64,000 nt of DNA from Blastocystis sp. Blastoise. Its lineage: Eukaryota; Sar; Bigyra; Opalinata; Blastocystidae. The stretch lies in assembly GCA_039096225.1 (NCBI GenBank), contig JBBPEB010000026.1:529001-593000 (forward strand). The letters run 5' to 3'. Position numbers and translations under genes: made by a program. Positions 14,701 to 35,155 of the stretch are shown here, one piece after another. The notes below the pieces were generated by a model. It was not told the origin of the DNA and ran no database searches. It worked only from the letters and a program-made list of their open reading frames with translations. Each line of letters begins with the position of its first letter. Position 1 is the first letter of the stretch.

Positions 14701-16236
14701 TATGTCAATCACAAGATGGATTTCCTACTACTAATTATGGTAGTATTAGTACTATTTCATGTAGTAATCCTTTTCAAGAAGGATATTTATATAGAGAATG
14801 TATAGAAATAAATGGTAATATTACATGGAGTTCTATATATAATAATTGTACCTATAAATCACCTATAATACAATATCCATTAAGTAATTATATATTAAGA
14901 AAATGGATAGATATTAATACTATTTCTCCTACTGTACAGAATTATATAACAGAATGGTCAATATTTCCTACTCTTCCTAATGGTCTTTTATTTAGTACAC
15001 GTGATGGTACAATTTCAGGAAGACCTACAATAACCACGGGAATCATGCATTATGTAATAAATGCATCTAATCCAGATACATCAACATTAACATCCTTGTC
15101 TATAAGTATATTAGATATTACATGTTCTAATGATACTATTTGGCCAGAAACATCTGTTAATGAATATGCACATATATTTTGTCCTTCTAGTATTACGAGT
15201 ATTCAAAGTAGATATTGTCAATTAATAGAAAATGTAGGAATATGGAATAATGAAGATAAATCTTTATGTATATATCATCCTAACGATGAACAACCTATAA
15301 AACAATATATATTTATGGATATACCTATTTTATTAAGAAATATATCATTAAATAATATTATTCCTAATAGTATATATAGATTTTTATATTTCTTTTATAT
15401 GATTTTTAATGATACTGATGTTCGTGAAGAGAATATATATATACAAGAAATGTCTGTTGAATATTCTGTTGATAATAATAGTAATATCAGTAGTTATTCT
15501 AATTTATATAATAATAAGTATAATAATACTTTTTCTCAAGTCAAGTCAAATACAATTATTCCTTTATTAACTATAAATTTACGTATTCATTGTTTAGAAG
15601 ATTCTTATAATAAATATATACCCATAATAAATAGTGCTATTTCACAAGGTTTATATACATATTTAAAGAAATATAATGAATATACTAATTTATTAGAAGT
15701 TTATTATTCATCAGATAATATTTCTATTCATTATTTTATACCTCATTCACCTCTTTTCTATATAATCATTTCTTTATCTATTTTATTGATTTTTATTTCA
15801 TGTTTAAGCCTTTTCTTCTATTATCGATATAAATACCACGGTTATTTATTATTTTCAAGGAAGAAAATGAAAAGTTCCCGTTTTTTAGATAAATCAGAAG
15901 GACTAGTTCGTTTATCTAATGCTTCTTCTTTATTAGAGAATGATGGTATACCTTTATTTACAAATCAAACAAGTCAATATAATAATGATTATGAAACAAC
16001 TCTAAATACTACAAATAATTATATTCCTATATCAAAATTTATGAAACAAACAAAAATAATAAAACAGAAAGAAAATTATCATATACAAGAATTAGAATCT
16101 ATTTCGAATAATACAATAAATGATAAAAAGAAAGAGAAAAAGAATAATAAAAAAGATAAAGATACTAAAAAGAAAGAAATAAAAAAGAATAATAAAGTTG
16201 TAGATGAAATAGACATAGATATAAATAATAATAATG

Positions 16237-16273
<37 letters not shown>

Positions 16274-17399
16274 TAATAATAATAATAATAATAAATATTT
16301 ATTACAAATGAGTAATACAACAGAGAATAATAGAAAACAGGATAAAATACAATTTATAAAAAAGAATTCTTCAAAGAAAAATCATATTACTTCTTCTTCT
16401 ACATTAGTATCTTCTACAGGTTCAAATTCTCATTTATTGAATACATCTTCTTATACACCTAAACCTTTATCTGAACATAGATCATCACAATCAAATATTT
16501 CATTTAGTTCTTTTTCTCCATCAAATCTTATTAATTTAACACCCCCTACTTCTTCTTCTCCTCCTCCTTCAGATTATACTATAGATACTAATATTATTAA
16601 TAATAATATTAATATTCAAAATGAAGAAAAATCATCAAATTTATCGATTTCATCAGATTCATCAACTTCACCTTCATATCCTATGTATAAAGAATCTAAT
16701 AATAATAATAATAATAACTTAGATAATAATAATAATTATAAAACAAGTATCACATCTTTTATCAATTCAATACATGATGTTTTTTCGACTATAAAAATAA
16801 ATAAGAATTCTGATAATAATAAAAATAATTCAATAAAACATGTTACTAGTAATAATCATATTGATATGACTCATTTAATTAATAATAATTCACCTATTTA
16901 TATAGATTCTCAATCATTATTATTTGATGATATCAATAATATTAATAATAATAATAATGGTAATAATAATAATACATTGAAACCTAATAATTTATTTAAT
17001 CATATATTTTCATCTAAAAAGCCAATTTCTTCAAAACCTGATAATAAAATTATATTTGAATTAAAACGTAGACATGCAAATAGTACTTTAAGTGTAGCTT
17101 CTTTATCTTCTGTTTCTTCTGTCCCTGATATGTCTGATGGATTTACTGATAATGAAGTAGCCTCATTAAGATCTTCTTCTACACATAATGATGATAATAA
17201 TAGTAATGATAATAATACTAATAATAATAATAATAATCATAGATCTTCTATAGAACATATAGATCCAAGTTTATTAATAGATATTCCTATTGAATTAAAT
17301 ATTTCATCTACAAATATACATCCAGAAACACCACCTTTTTATATAGATTCTATTTCTTCTACAACTTCTATTACTTCAGACCGTCCATTACCTTCATTC

Positions 17400-17445
<46 letters not shown>

Positions 17446-18304
17446 TAATTGATACTACTATAAATAATAAAACGAATACTAATAATACTAATAATAATAA
17501 TAGGACTCTTCCTACTTCACCATTACTATCTCGTAATTCTTCAATTGGATCAAATAATAATAAACGTACTGTTTCTCCCTTGGTTAATCATACACATTAC
17601 TCTCAAAAACCTACTATAATCAATCGAAATAATAATTCTCCTTTATCAAATTATGTTCATAATCTTTCATCATCATCTTCTCCTTCTTCTTCTTCAACTA
17701 AACAAATAGATCAACAAATGATTGTTAATAATAATGATAATTCTAATAATAATTCTAATAATAATTCAATAGAAAATATGATTAATCCTAAAATACTAAA
17801 TGCTATTGTATCTTCTACAACGAATTCTTTTTCTATACCAAGTACTGATACTTCAAGTAATTCAAATTCAAGTTCTGATTATTCTTCTTCATCTTCTTCT
17901 TCTTCTTCTTCTAAAATAAAGAATAATATAATAGATTATTCATTAGTTAATAATAGTAGTAGTAATAAAAATAGTTATACTACAAGTTATAATACTAGTC
18001 AAAATAGTAGTTATAATAGTAATAATAATATAGCTTATTTACATCCAAGAACAGATAGTAATTATTATATAAGTACATCTACTTCTTCTTCTCCTTATTC
18101 TTCTCATCGAAACTCTCTTAGTAGCCCCAGTCAATGTTATATTCCTTCTTCTTCAGAATTCCAAGGAAATTTGAAAAATACAAATCGAAAATTAAATTCT
18201 AAAACAGTGAATTCTTCTTCATCAAAAAATTTAAATTTATTTTTCTTAAATCATATTAAAAAAGAAGATAATATTCATAATAGTTCTAATAATAATAATT
18301 TAAA

Positions 18305-18363
<59 letters not shown>

Positions 18364-18692
18364 TTACAAGTAATATAGTGAAATTATCTGATAATGTATC
18401 ACACCGTAGTACTAGTATATCAAGTGTTAGTAGTTTGTATGGAACTGAAAGTGAAGAAGAATTAATATCTGTTTCTTCTCCTACTACTACTAATACTAAT
18501 TATAATAATAATAATAATAATAATAATAATCAAGGGAATTCGACAATTCATTTATCTGGTATTAATAGTAATACAAAAAGAAATAGTGGTTTACAATATG
18601 TTCATTTTTCTAGTGATAATGATGATAATGATAGTGTAGATAGTAATCGCGGTAATAATGAAGAAACACATTCAATTTCTGAAATAAAATAA
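7691..18692 (+). CDS. Giant single-pass surface protein with Ig-like and Cys-rich repeats
   Basis: Exons 7691-7727, 7766-7985 and 8067-8176, then one huge exon 8384-18692; about 3,500 aa in total. The spliced start gives a signal peptide (MTQFFISILILFVIVIYACP). The ectodomain has PA14-like segments (NWRYTNSIQTT, SNWMNIDFVPSLPNWYNC, NNWMKILDIPDQFQ), and from about 13.4 to 15.3 kb alternating modules. These are putative-Ig (He_PIG) units ending GIITGIPTT, GVISGIPTI, GIIEGTPTI, GEIKGTPNI or GTISGRPTI, and Cys-rich units starting near a Trp-Pro pair and containing SRDC or YREC. One membrane helix lies at about 15745-15825. A cytoplasmic tail of about 950 aa rich in Asn and Ser follows. The architecture suggests adhesion or sensing. 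The reading frame shifts inside the AAT run at 8697-8793 (separate entry). Confidence 0.78.
8691..8793 (+). repeat. (AAT)n run carrying a frame shift
   Basis: The exon enters this run reading AAT (Asn). An irregular unit near 8708-8712 (AATAATATAAT) moves the frame so that the incoming frame becomes ATA (Ile) and stops at 8806-8808. The frame leaving the run as Asn (act gat aat tat) is the one used by the next 9.9 kb. The break is therefore confined to the microsatellite. It may be an assembly or polymerase error, an allele, or a real slippage switch. Confidence 0.85.
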
Positions 18693-19620
18693 GTTTTTTT
18701 TTTTTAATATTATATTCTATGTTTTATTACTATATACTATCTTTTATAATATTCATACTTTTTTTTTTTTTTGAACTCTATATAAATTGCTTCTTCCTAT
18801 TCACTATGTTTTCATTTTTTTGTTTTTTATTTTTATCTTTAATTATTCTTTAATTTCTTTTTTTTTTTTAATTTATTTAATAATGTATAATCATTTTTTT
18901 TTCTTTCTCTTTTGTTTTCCCTCACTTTGTTTTTCTTTTATTTTTTATTTTCATTTTTTTTTCTTGATTTCTTTCAATTCTCCTTAAAATTATAAATTAG
19001 TATTATAAATACTTTTTTATTACTTGTTTATATTTTAATTTTATTTATTTTCTCATTTTATTTATTTTTCTTTTTTTAATTTTCTTTTTAAAATCTTCGT
19101 GTGTTTTTTCTCTTCAGATTTTTTTTTGAAATCTGTTTTTGTTTATTAATTTATATATATATATATATATATTTATTATAATGATTACTTATGATGATTG
19201 TCTTATTAATTCAGTTCTATATATATATATATATATATCAACTTGCATATAAAATTATATATATACATAATTCATTACCATCATTTGTTCAACTCTTTAT
19301 ATATACTATTTGCTATTTGTTATTTATTTTTTAAAAATATTTTTATTTTTATTACTTTTTTTTAATTTTTTGCAATAAACGTATTCATTTATGTTTTTTC
19401 ATTATTGATATCTATTATATAATAGATTTATTTAAATTATTAAGTGTAAAATTGTCTATTTTATTGGAATGTATATAATTTAAAAAATATTGTCGAATGT
19501 ATTATTTAATAAGAATAATATTATATAGAGATATTTTCGTATATATAGTTTTTATTATTTTTTTATTTATAATAAAATATGTTTTGAATAACTTCTTTAA
19601 AAATTTTATTCACAATTTGT

Positions 19621-19660
<40 letters not shown>

Positions 19661-20023
19661 TTGATTTCTTCTCTTTGTTTTTTATTTTTTAATTTTTAAA
19701 ACAACATCAATTATGACATTTTTATATATATTCAAGAATTTATTTCTGATTATTTTTTGCCTATAATTGTAAATTTAATTACTAGTTTTGTTGTAAATCA
19801 CTTTGAAGTCATTTTTTTTTATTCAGTTAAGAAATATATATAATATAATGAAGTATATCAAAACAAATGCTGTAAATATAATTCATCTTTTATTTATGAA
19901 TTTACATTGTTATATAAACACTAATAGAATAGTTTATAACAAAACAAATCAATTTAAATAATATTATATATATATTCTATAAATGCAAGCAATAGAAATA
20001 TATTTATTATATATAAAAAATAT
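18693..20023. other. Intergenic, T-rich, no gene seen
   Basis: Convergent 3' ends (surface protein on plus, legumain on minus) with long poly-T and (TA)n runs (19150-19172, 19217-19238, 19626-19658). A TTTGTTTTGTTA motif (minus sense) lies at about 19936-19949, 75-90 nt past the legumain stop. Confidence 0.6.
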
Positions 20024-21259
20024 TTACATATATAAATAAGCATCACTATATTGATCACAAATAGTATGTAAAGTATGATAATATTTTAATAAATAATCAC
20101 TTCTACCTAAATATTTATTAACATATTGAGTAGTTTTCTTATAGCATTCTACATTCTTTACAGGTCCACGAATACTATCTAAAGACATAACTCCCATTCG
20201 TTTGAATTTCTTAATAAGAAGATCGAAATAAGTATCAACTTTACTAATAGTTTCAAGTTCTTTCTTATATTCTTGTTGAATTTCTTTATTATCTGCATTT
20301 GTTTTTAAAAGATTTTCAAAGAAATGAAGTTTATTCAAATGAATATCACCACGAATTCCTTTTATTGGTTCATTATTATAAATAACTTTTCGATTCTTTA
20401 CAGTAACAAGATCACCTGTAAATACTTCAGAAATAGGAAGATTTTCAAATGAAAAATCACCATAACGAGATACATGAGATTCTTTAACAAGACTAGTGAT
20501 TAATTGAGCATGTTGTTTAAACGTTTGAGTAAGATTTCCTTCATCAACATTTTCCATCCATCGAATCGAAAATTCATCACCAAGACATACACCAAGATTA
20601 CGACCACGAACAACAGCTTCTTCACGACAATAAAAGGCATAAGATGATTCATCTGGATCAGCAGCAGTTAAACCATAAATATTCATATCTTTAGGAAGAT
20701 TCACAAACATAGAACCAGAATTACAAGCTTCTAAATAATAAACTATTCTCTTATACATTTTCTTTTCTTTCATCACTTGGAAAGTCTTTAGTAAATCAGC
20801 ACTATATAAATCATCTTCAGGGAAACAAATGACATCATCGTCACCATGATCAAAGAAAGCTAAGAAAATTGTGTCTTCTTCAGTAGTCTTTAAGACTTTA
20901 CCTCCAGCAGATTCATCACCAGTTAGTACTTTAAGATATTTGATACGATCACAATTATTCCCTTCATAATCAACTACGTAGTTTTCATAATAATTAATTG
21001 GATTATCACCTGGTTTATTATATAAAGTATTTTTAAAAGGATTATAACTATAATTATAGCAATCATTCTTCGAAAATACAATAATGTTTTCAGGTTTATA
21101 ACCATTGTTAATAAGTATACGGTAGGCATGAGCATTATCAGCTTGATGTCTGTAGTTCCAATAACCATAAGAACCAGTAACGATTACAGCCCATTTTTCT
21201 GATGCGACCATGTTTATAATAAACAAAAGAAGAATTGACATTGAGATTTTCGAAAACAT
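20024..21259 (-). CDS. LGMN: Legumain-type asparaginyl endopeptidase (C13)
   Basis: Single exon, 411 aa. The first about 20 residues form a signal peptide (SILLLFIINMVAS), so the enzyme enters the secretory or lysosomal route, where legumains cut after Asn and mature other proteases. Family motifs are clear: AVIVTGSYGYWNYRHQAD, NAHAYRIL, VLTGDESAGGKVL, FFDHGD (catalytic His138) and YYLEACNSGSMF (catalytic Cys179). The C-terminal about 130 residues correspond to the prodomain. The absence of introns contrasts with most neighbouring host genes. Start chosen at the Met before the signal peptide. Confidence 0.95.
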   Translation of the reverse strand: MFSKISMSILLLFIINMVASEKWAVIVTGSYGYWNYRHQADNAHAYRILINNGYKPENIIVFSKNDCYNYSYNPFKNTLYNKPGDNPINYYENYVVDYEGNNCDRIKYLKVLTGDESAGGKVLKTTEEDTIFLAFFDHGDDDVICFPEDDLYSADLLKTFQVMKEKKMYKRIVYYLEACNSGSMFVNLPKDMNIYGLTAADPDESSYAFYCREEAVVRGRNLGVCLGDEFSIRWMENVDEGNLTQTFKQHAQLITSLVKESHVSRYGDFSFENLPISEVFTGDLVTVKNRKVIYNNEPIKGIRGDIHLNKLHFFENLLKTNADNKEIQQEYKKELETISKVDTYFDLLIKKFKRMGVMSLDSIRGPVKNVECYKKTTQYVNKYLGRSDYLLKYYHTLHTICDQYSDAYLYM

Positions 21260-22511
21260 TTTTTAATAATCTCGTATTTACTTTTTTTAATACTCTTAAT
21301 AAAATAAAATATGTTTGTTTTATATTTATTAAAACCTAGAATAGAGAAACTTTACTATTGAATAGAACTATTTCTCGATTTCCATGATCTTTATGATTTT
21401 TAAGAAATCTATTGAAGAATATCAATGACAGAAAGACTGTCAATAATAGTGTTTTATAAAGACAAATAATAACCATACAAATGTCTGTTACAAAAACAAA
21501 TGATTGGCAATTCCTTTTCTAGAATTTTTTTTATAGATGACACCCATTGATCTTCATGATTGATTTTTCTCTTCTTTTTACATTTTTTAGTCACTTTGTT
21601 TTTTTTCTTATTCTTTTATTTCATTTGATCATTATGCAAATAATAAATATATATTCAATTCTTCTTTGAGATATATGTAGAATCCAATAGAAAGCAAAAG
21701 AAATTGTAAAAACTTTATGTTTCTAATTTGGCGGCCTTTAGAAGATTTTCTATTCATAAGAAAAAATATGATTATATTATAATTACCATTATTAAGAATA
21801 TCTTTTCTAAACATTGTTTTTTATTGCTTTAACTTTATGAATTTTTTATTATGAATTAGTTAGAGAATTGTTGTTCGAAATTTGGGATAATTATTTTCAT
21901 CATTGTTATTAATGCGAATGTTATTTTTATGACTTAGTGTTTTTCTTTGATTAGGATAAATCTGATAAACAAGGAATTTGTCTCTTTTTTAATAAAATTA
22001 TTATTATTAAGTCTTATATTATTTTCTATTTTATAATAAAGATGCTTAGTATAGAATAAATGATATATATTACGTATAACTAAAAATGTAGATAAAATGA
22101 ATAGAATAACGGCATTAAAAAGCCTTTAATTTGAATAGAATAAGAAAAAGACATTTATACTCATGAGTATTAGATAACAAGTATTTGAATAATATTATAA
22201 AACAAATGATTTATTGTTATAAATAATTGAATGAAAATCAAAACCAATATGTATCTTTAGAAAGATACTATATATAGAATTTATAAAATAAAAACAAAAC
22301 CAATATAACACATTTTCTATATATAAATAAAAACATAAAGATAATAACAACAAATAAAAACAATAAATAGATAATAGATATATATATATATAGTATTGAC
22401 TTTACAAAAATAGTAAAAAGAATAATAATTATTATTATTTATTTTTTTTTAAATGATTATAAATTATTCTTTTTTAATAATGTTAATAATATATATATAT
22501 ATATATATATA
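21260..22511. other. Intergenic, no gene seen
   Basis: Lies between legumain and PA28, both on minus. It contains the legumain promoter and a (TA)n run at 22490-22512. An open frame at 21632-21814 (minus, 60 aa) has no family features and is probably chance. Confidence 0.5.
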
Positions 22512-23627
22512 TTAATACATCATTTCAAAATGATTATGATCGTGATGACTTCCTTTCGGCTTCTTAATCTTCTCATAATTCTTTTGAATCTTATCATATA
22601 ACACTGTATACGTATTACGTAAATCTAATAAACCATGAGATAATGATATATATCTATATATATATATAATATAATTGATCATATATTAAGTATTCTATAA
22701 GTATATATATTATTTAGTTAAAATCCATTATAAATATATATATTGTTTTTGATCAACATAATCACAACTAACTTTAATATCATCAATATAAGGAGATTTC
22801 TGCCACTATATATATAATAATAATAATAATAAAACAACTATATATAATAATAATAATAAAACAATTATATATAATAATAATAAAACAATTAAAGATATAT
22901 ATATATATCAATCATTATTATAATTCCTCCTATATACATCTTGTATAGTTTCTCCTCTATCTGAGAAATAAGAAGATAATAACTCTAATATATGACTAGC
23001 ACTACTACGACCACTATCTAACATATCTAACATTCCACCCTATATATATATTATATATATATTATATTATAGTATATATAGTATATATATATTATATTAT
23101 AGTATATATAGTATATATATATATTATAGTATATATTATATCAATAATATATATCAATAATAATATTAGCATTATAATTTACCATCATAATCTATATATA
23201 TATATTTATAAAAAATAATATACTTGAACTTCAACTCCAAAATTATTCCCTTCTTCAATTTTTGGAATATTTAATTGAATCCAAAATCTTTATAAAAAAA
23301 AATAACAAATTATTTAAATAAGAAATATGAATAAAATAAAAGCATTTACTTTAATGAAACGCAGATCTCAAGAAAATCATAAAGTTCATTTTTAACTTGA
23401 ATTAATAATTTCATGATTTGTGGATTGCATTCTATCACAGGAGCATAAATATCAATAGGACACTCTTCATATCCATCTGTAACAGATAATAGCACTTCCT
23501 GTGTAATAGTACTCAACTTCTTGATTTTCTCTGGAAGAGTGTAATTAATGATTTCATCAGCATCTGCAACAGCTTTCTTCGAAATAGAATCGATATAACT
23601 AACAAGTTCAGGATCCACTTTGTTCAT
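22512..23627 (-). CDS. PSME3: Proteasome activator PA28 (REG-gamma-like) subunit
   Basis: Five exons (23350-23627, 23224-23287, 22938-23039, 22744-22805, 22512-22653) give 215 aa in frame. The N-terminal helix region resembles PA28 helix 1. The core reads FWIQLNIPKIEEGNNFGVEV, matching the PA28 WIQLxIPxIEDGNNFGVxVQ signature, then an activation-loop/helix block ending QYISLSHGLLDLRNTYTVLY and EKIKKPKG, as in PSME3. PA28 heptamers cap the 20S proteasome and open its gate without ATP; the gamma type is usually nuclear. It is shorter than the about 250 aa of animal PA28, with the missing part in the linker after helix 1. The fourth intron (22654-22743) has no GT; the frame needs an AT...AG intron. 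Confidence 0.88.
22654..22743 (-). other. Apparent AT-AG intron in PSME3
   Basis: Protein alignment fixes the join (DQK-Q-YISL). On the minus strand the intron then starts ATATATATAT and ends TATAG. The usual GTATATAT of this genome has A for G at its first base. It could be a rare functional AT-AG intron or a sequence error at one base. Confidence 0.5.
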
Positions 23628-24146
23628 TCTTTCTCACTCAAATAAAACTATTCAATGATAATAGAAATAAAGTATTTAAAAAAAAGAAAAGAGATGAAAA
23701 ACCATGGAAAGTCTAGAATTTACTTTTTTTATATATAACTGGCTATATATAGACTCTCAAATCACCTTTTATCCTTTTTCTTTATTCAAATAGAAGAGTA
23801 TATGTTTGATACATTTTAGAGAATTCATTAATAATATGAAAGTCAACATTTAAAGAATTAATCTTCTGTAGAAATCAGAATAAACATGATGTATATATCA
23901 TCCCATAATTTTAAAACTGTTGATTTCAGTAATAGTATTTGAATACTTTGTTAAAAGTAGTATTGTTTTATTTCAAAAAAAATAGTTTTCAGTTCTTATT
24001 TGTTTTCAGTATGCTTCAATATTATACATATTCAATAAACAAAATATCTATTTTATTCACACCATGAAATGAAAATATATAAACAAATATAGAAAATGAA
24101 AACTTTATACAATAATTAAAATTATTCTCACAGAAAATGAATATTC
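23628..24146. other. Divergent promoter region PSME3 / MFS transporter
   Basis: 519 bp between two divergent starts. No coding frame or RNA gene is seen. It must hold both promoters. Confidence 0.6.
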
Positions 24147-27000
<2,854 letters not shown>

Positions 27001-27933
27001 TACTGTTTATATATCTGCGAAATCAATTTTTTTCTATTTATTTAATATATATATACAAGTTTGTTTATAAGTAGTTAACATTTTATTATATATTGATATA
27101 TTCTTTTTATCTCTAAATATATTCCTTATTCTCTAATATATACAATTTAAGTGATTTCACTTTGATTTAAATATAAGTTATATTTTTTTTTAATTTATGA
27201 TATATATTTATTTATATTTTTATAATATAAAATTATATGTATTCATTTTGAAGTGTTATTTAATCTATTCATTTTGTTTAATATTACTGAAATACTATAT
27301 TAAAGCACTATATTATAATATCTGATTCTATTCAACTATAAACACTTATAAAAATATAATTAATATTTATTTATTTTCATCATAGATTCATAGATTCCTA
27401 TCTAGCTTAAGTTATTCTATAATCTACACTATATGATATCAAATAATGAATTAAAAAAACACATTTTTCATAAAATATAAGATTATTGATGTTTTCTATG
27501 TTTTAATTTTTTTAATTTATTATCCTCTTTTTAAAACATCGAAAAGTATTGATTACCAAATAAACAAAAATATTAAAGAAGCACATTTCATGAGTTTGCA
27601 GTATATACAAAATTAGACTTCTTGTCCATGTAATAACTACTAAGTAACAATGAAATTTAATAAAATTAACATTCTATGCTTTAAATATATTATGATAAAC
27701 AAAAGAAATCAGCTAAGCATTCTTAATGATTATTAATTATGAAAAATTGTTGAAAATACGATGTAAAAACAGTTTTCCCGTGATTCACATAAACACCTTA
27801 ATGTTTGTATTTTTATGAGATTAGGGAAATCATTTGTGTTTCCATCTGAGATTATTTCCTCTAATCACAATCTTATGAGATTGTTTCTATTCTTTTTTAT
27901 TAGATTCTATCAATTACTTTTAAATAACTGAAA
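27001..27933. other. Intergenic, no gene seen
   Basis: AT-rich spacer with the GH31 promoter at its end. It contains one reverse copy of the CACGGGAA motif (27773-27786). Confidence 0.5.
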
Positions 27934-32122
<4,189 letters not shown>

Positions 32123-32820
32123 TAAGATTATATATTGTTTCTATATATCTATTTAATAATGTTTTTCTACTCCTTGTTTTTTTAATTATAATAAACATAA
32201 GATCTTTTTCTTCTTAATATATTAAATAAAAAGATATTTTTTAATATAATAAACAAAACAATAGAATAATAAAATATTACTTTGTAATAAATAATTCAAA
32301 AGAAGCATATATATATACTTAAAAAAAGATAAGTGTTTATGAGTATAATGACTTTGAAGTGTTTGAATATACATATAAAAAAAAATAAGAAACAATGTTT
32401 CAAATAATGGGAATAATGTATTTATAAATAAATAAATATAAAATAAAATAGAGAAGAGAGCCTAAGAAGCTAGTATACTTTTTGTTTAAATAATAAATAG
32501 ATATATATATAGAAATAAAAGAAAAAAAATATATATATATAACAATAAAATAGATATAGTAAGAAGAATTGAAGAAAAAAAACACAACTAGAAACTAAAA
32601 AAATAAAATATATAAATAAAAGCAAATATTGAAATGAGTATATATATTAATAGATATATATAGAGGTATATACACATAAAAGGAAATACAAATAATAGAA
32701 AAGATCACATAAGAGATCATGAATATAAAGAATATATATATACATAATGAAAGAAACTATATATATATAATATTAATCAAATAATGAATATTATATATAT
32801 AAGAATAATGAGAGAATCGA
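32123..32820. other. Convergent intergenic region, no gene seen
   Basis: Lies between the GH31 stop (plus) and the PP2C stop (minus). AT-rich, with no supported ORF. The open frame at 32400-32585 is low-complexity. Confidence 0.55.
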
Positions 32821-35155
32821 TTAGTTTTCTTGTTGTTTCTCTTCATTTGATTGTTTATATTTATCAGGAACATCTTTATATAAAACAGATTCATAACGAT
32901 TTACAAACTATATATAGTATAGTATATATATAGATATATATAGTTTATATCTTAATATATATAATATACAACAAAAGAAGAAGAAGAAGAAGAAGAAGAA
33001 ATTTGTTAACAATAATAATAAATATATAAATGTTAAATAAAAAAAATGAAATAGAATATAATAATATTGATAATATAAATATATATACTCTTTTAATAAT
33101 TTCAGGGCTGGCTGAACAAGACTGATTATGACTGATTAATTGATTTTGTTCAAAATATTCACCACAACCTTTACAATAAACATAATAATCATTTTCTTTA
33201 GAACATTCTTCTTTCTTTTCACTTTCGGTGTTATTCCCGTGGGGATCATTCATAAATTCATCAGAAGGATCTATAGGAGTATCCGCATCTTCTTTATTCA
33301 TTTGTTTTTTAGAGTCCTCATTCAATTTCATTTTTATTTCTTCCTGCTCTTTTTTACGGTTATTTCGAGCTTTTACTTTTTCAGGATCAGGTCTATGTAT
33401 ATATATATATATATATTATATTTAATATTATTATTATTATTATTGATAAAATAGAATTATATATATATATATATATTATATTTAATATTATTATTATTAT
33501 TATTGATAAAATAGAATTATATATATATATATATACTTAGGAGCGCCTTCAAATAAGACGAGTACCACGGTCATGTTATCCGTAGAATTCCAATCGAGAC
33601 ACAATTCCAAAAGATCGGAGAGTGCGTCACAGGGGTTTTCACAACTAGCCTATATAAAATATTATTATATTTATTAGTATTTATAATAATACAATTATTA
33701 TATTAATAAATAAAATTCTAATCCATATAAAATAAAAATAATATAATAATACATATATATATACTAATAATTCATCAAGAATTGTAATACATTTTTGTAT
33801 ATCGGGAATAGCGTCCCAAATGCCGTCACATGCAAAGAGGAGATAACGTTGAGAAGCGTTACGTTCGATAATCTTAACGTCAGGTTCAGCAATCACCCAC
33901 TGCTCAGTAGCGGGAACACCCTGCACCTGCTTATAAGAGAAATCACCAAAGGCACGACTAACCTATATATATATATTATTATTATTATATTATAATAATT
34001 ATTATTATATTATTATACTATTATTATTATATTATTATATATATTATTATTATATATTATATATTATATATTATATATTATATATTATATATTATATATT
34101 ATATATTATATATTATATATTATATATTATTATATTATATTATAATAATTATTATTATACTATTATATAATTATATATTAAAGTTAGTTTGATTAATAGT
34201 TAATATAAATAAATAGATACAGCAAGATCTCCTCTGACACGTCCTGTAATAACAGTACCACCTGCCTTACTAATACGATTATACTCTGTATCCTATATAT
34301 ATATATACATTGTATATATAATATATTATATTTATACTTATTATATATGTACTATTTATAATATAATTATTATATATATATATACATTAGAAGGTTTATG
34401 ATCAAAAGAGAGAGGAACAGCAGTTCCATCATTATTTAATACACATCGACTATCTCCTATATATATAATAATAATAATAATATATAAACTATACTATATA
34501 CTAGATAACATAGAATTAAAAAAAATTCTATATATATAATATTAATATATACCAAGATTAGCACATATAATATGAGTAGGAGTAACAAAAGCAGTAATAG
34601 CAGTAGTACCACAATGATCTACACGGTGAGATATTTGATCTTGATAAACAAGTTCATCAAATTGAATATATCCCTTTTTATATACTAATACATAATCTTC
34701 AGGAGTTGTCTAAAAAAATATATATATAAATATATTATTATTATTTTTAATAAAAAAAAAATAGCACTCTATATAGCATATAATTATTTTTTTATAATAA
34801 AAATCAAGTTATATACTTCTTCGCCTTTATAATCTGTTTGAGAAGTCAAACAATCAAGTAAATGATCCATACTATAATTAATAGAAAATGTATTAAAAAA
34901 GACAAAAATAAAACTGGAACAGAATCAAAAAGATAAAAATGCATACCAGTAAGACGAGGCATGAACTCCACCATGTCCATCAAAGACACCAAAGAATCCT
35001 ACTTTCTCATTGCCAGCAAGAGAACACTCAACAAGACAAGCATCCTCCATAGAACTTCTCCACCCTTGCATAGATGATACGTAAGCTCTAAATCCATTAC
35101 CACTAGCTTGAGCTGTATCCTTTTTTGTAATTGGTTTATCTAAATATGCTCCCAT
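32821..35155 (-). CDS. PP2C-family Ser/Thr phosphatase with C-terminal zinc-finger-like tail
   Basis: Nine exons (34947-35155, 34817-34871, 34553-34709, 34386-34456, 34221-34292, 33765-33962, 33537-33649, 33089-33392, 32821-32907) give 421 aa. Metal-dependent PPM phosphatase motifs are all present: SMQGWRSSMEDA, GVFDGHGG, CGTTAITAFV, ANLGDSRCVL, LAVSRAFGD, LLFACDGIWD and DNMTVVLV. The metal-binding aspartates are intact, so it should be active. After the catalytic core comes a basic-acidic linker and CKGCGEYFEQNQLISHNQSC, a C-x2-C-x11-H-x3-C pattern like a C2HC finger, which is not a usual PP2C part. An N-terminal MGAYLDKP resembles the MGxxLxxP start of PPM1A/Ptc2 enzymes and could be myristoylated at Gly2. 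Confidence 0.93.
33404..33536 (-). repeat. 60-bp perfect tandem duplication in a PP2C intron
   Basis: The unit at 33421-33480 (TTTAATATTA ... TATTATA) is repeated from 33481 with only its end differing. It sits in the intron before the basic linker exon. Confidence 0.9.
34020..34190. repeat. TATATTA-type satellite in a PP2C intron
   Basis: Head-to-tail copies of a 10-bp ATTATATATT-like unit fill the intron between the fifth and sixth exons. Confidence 0.8.
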
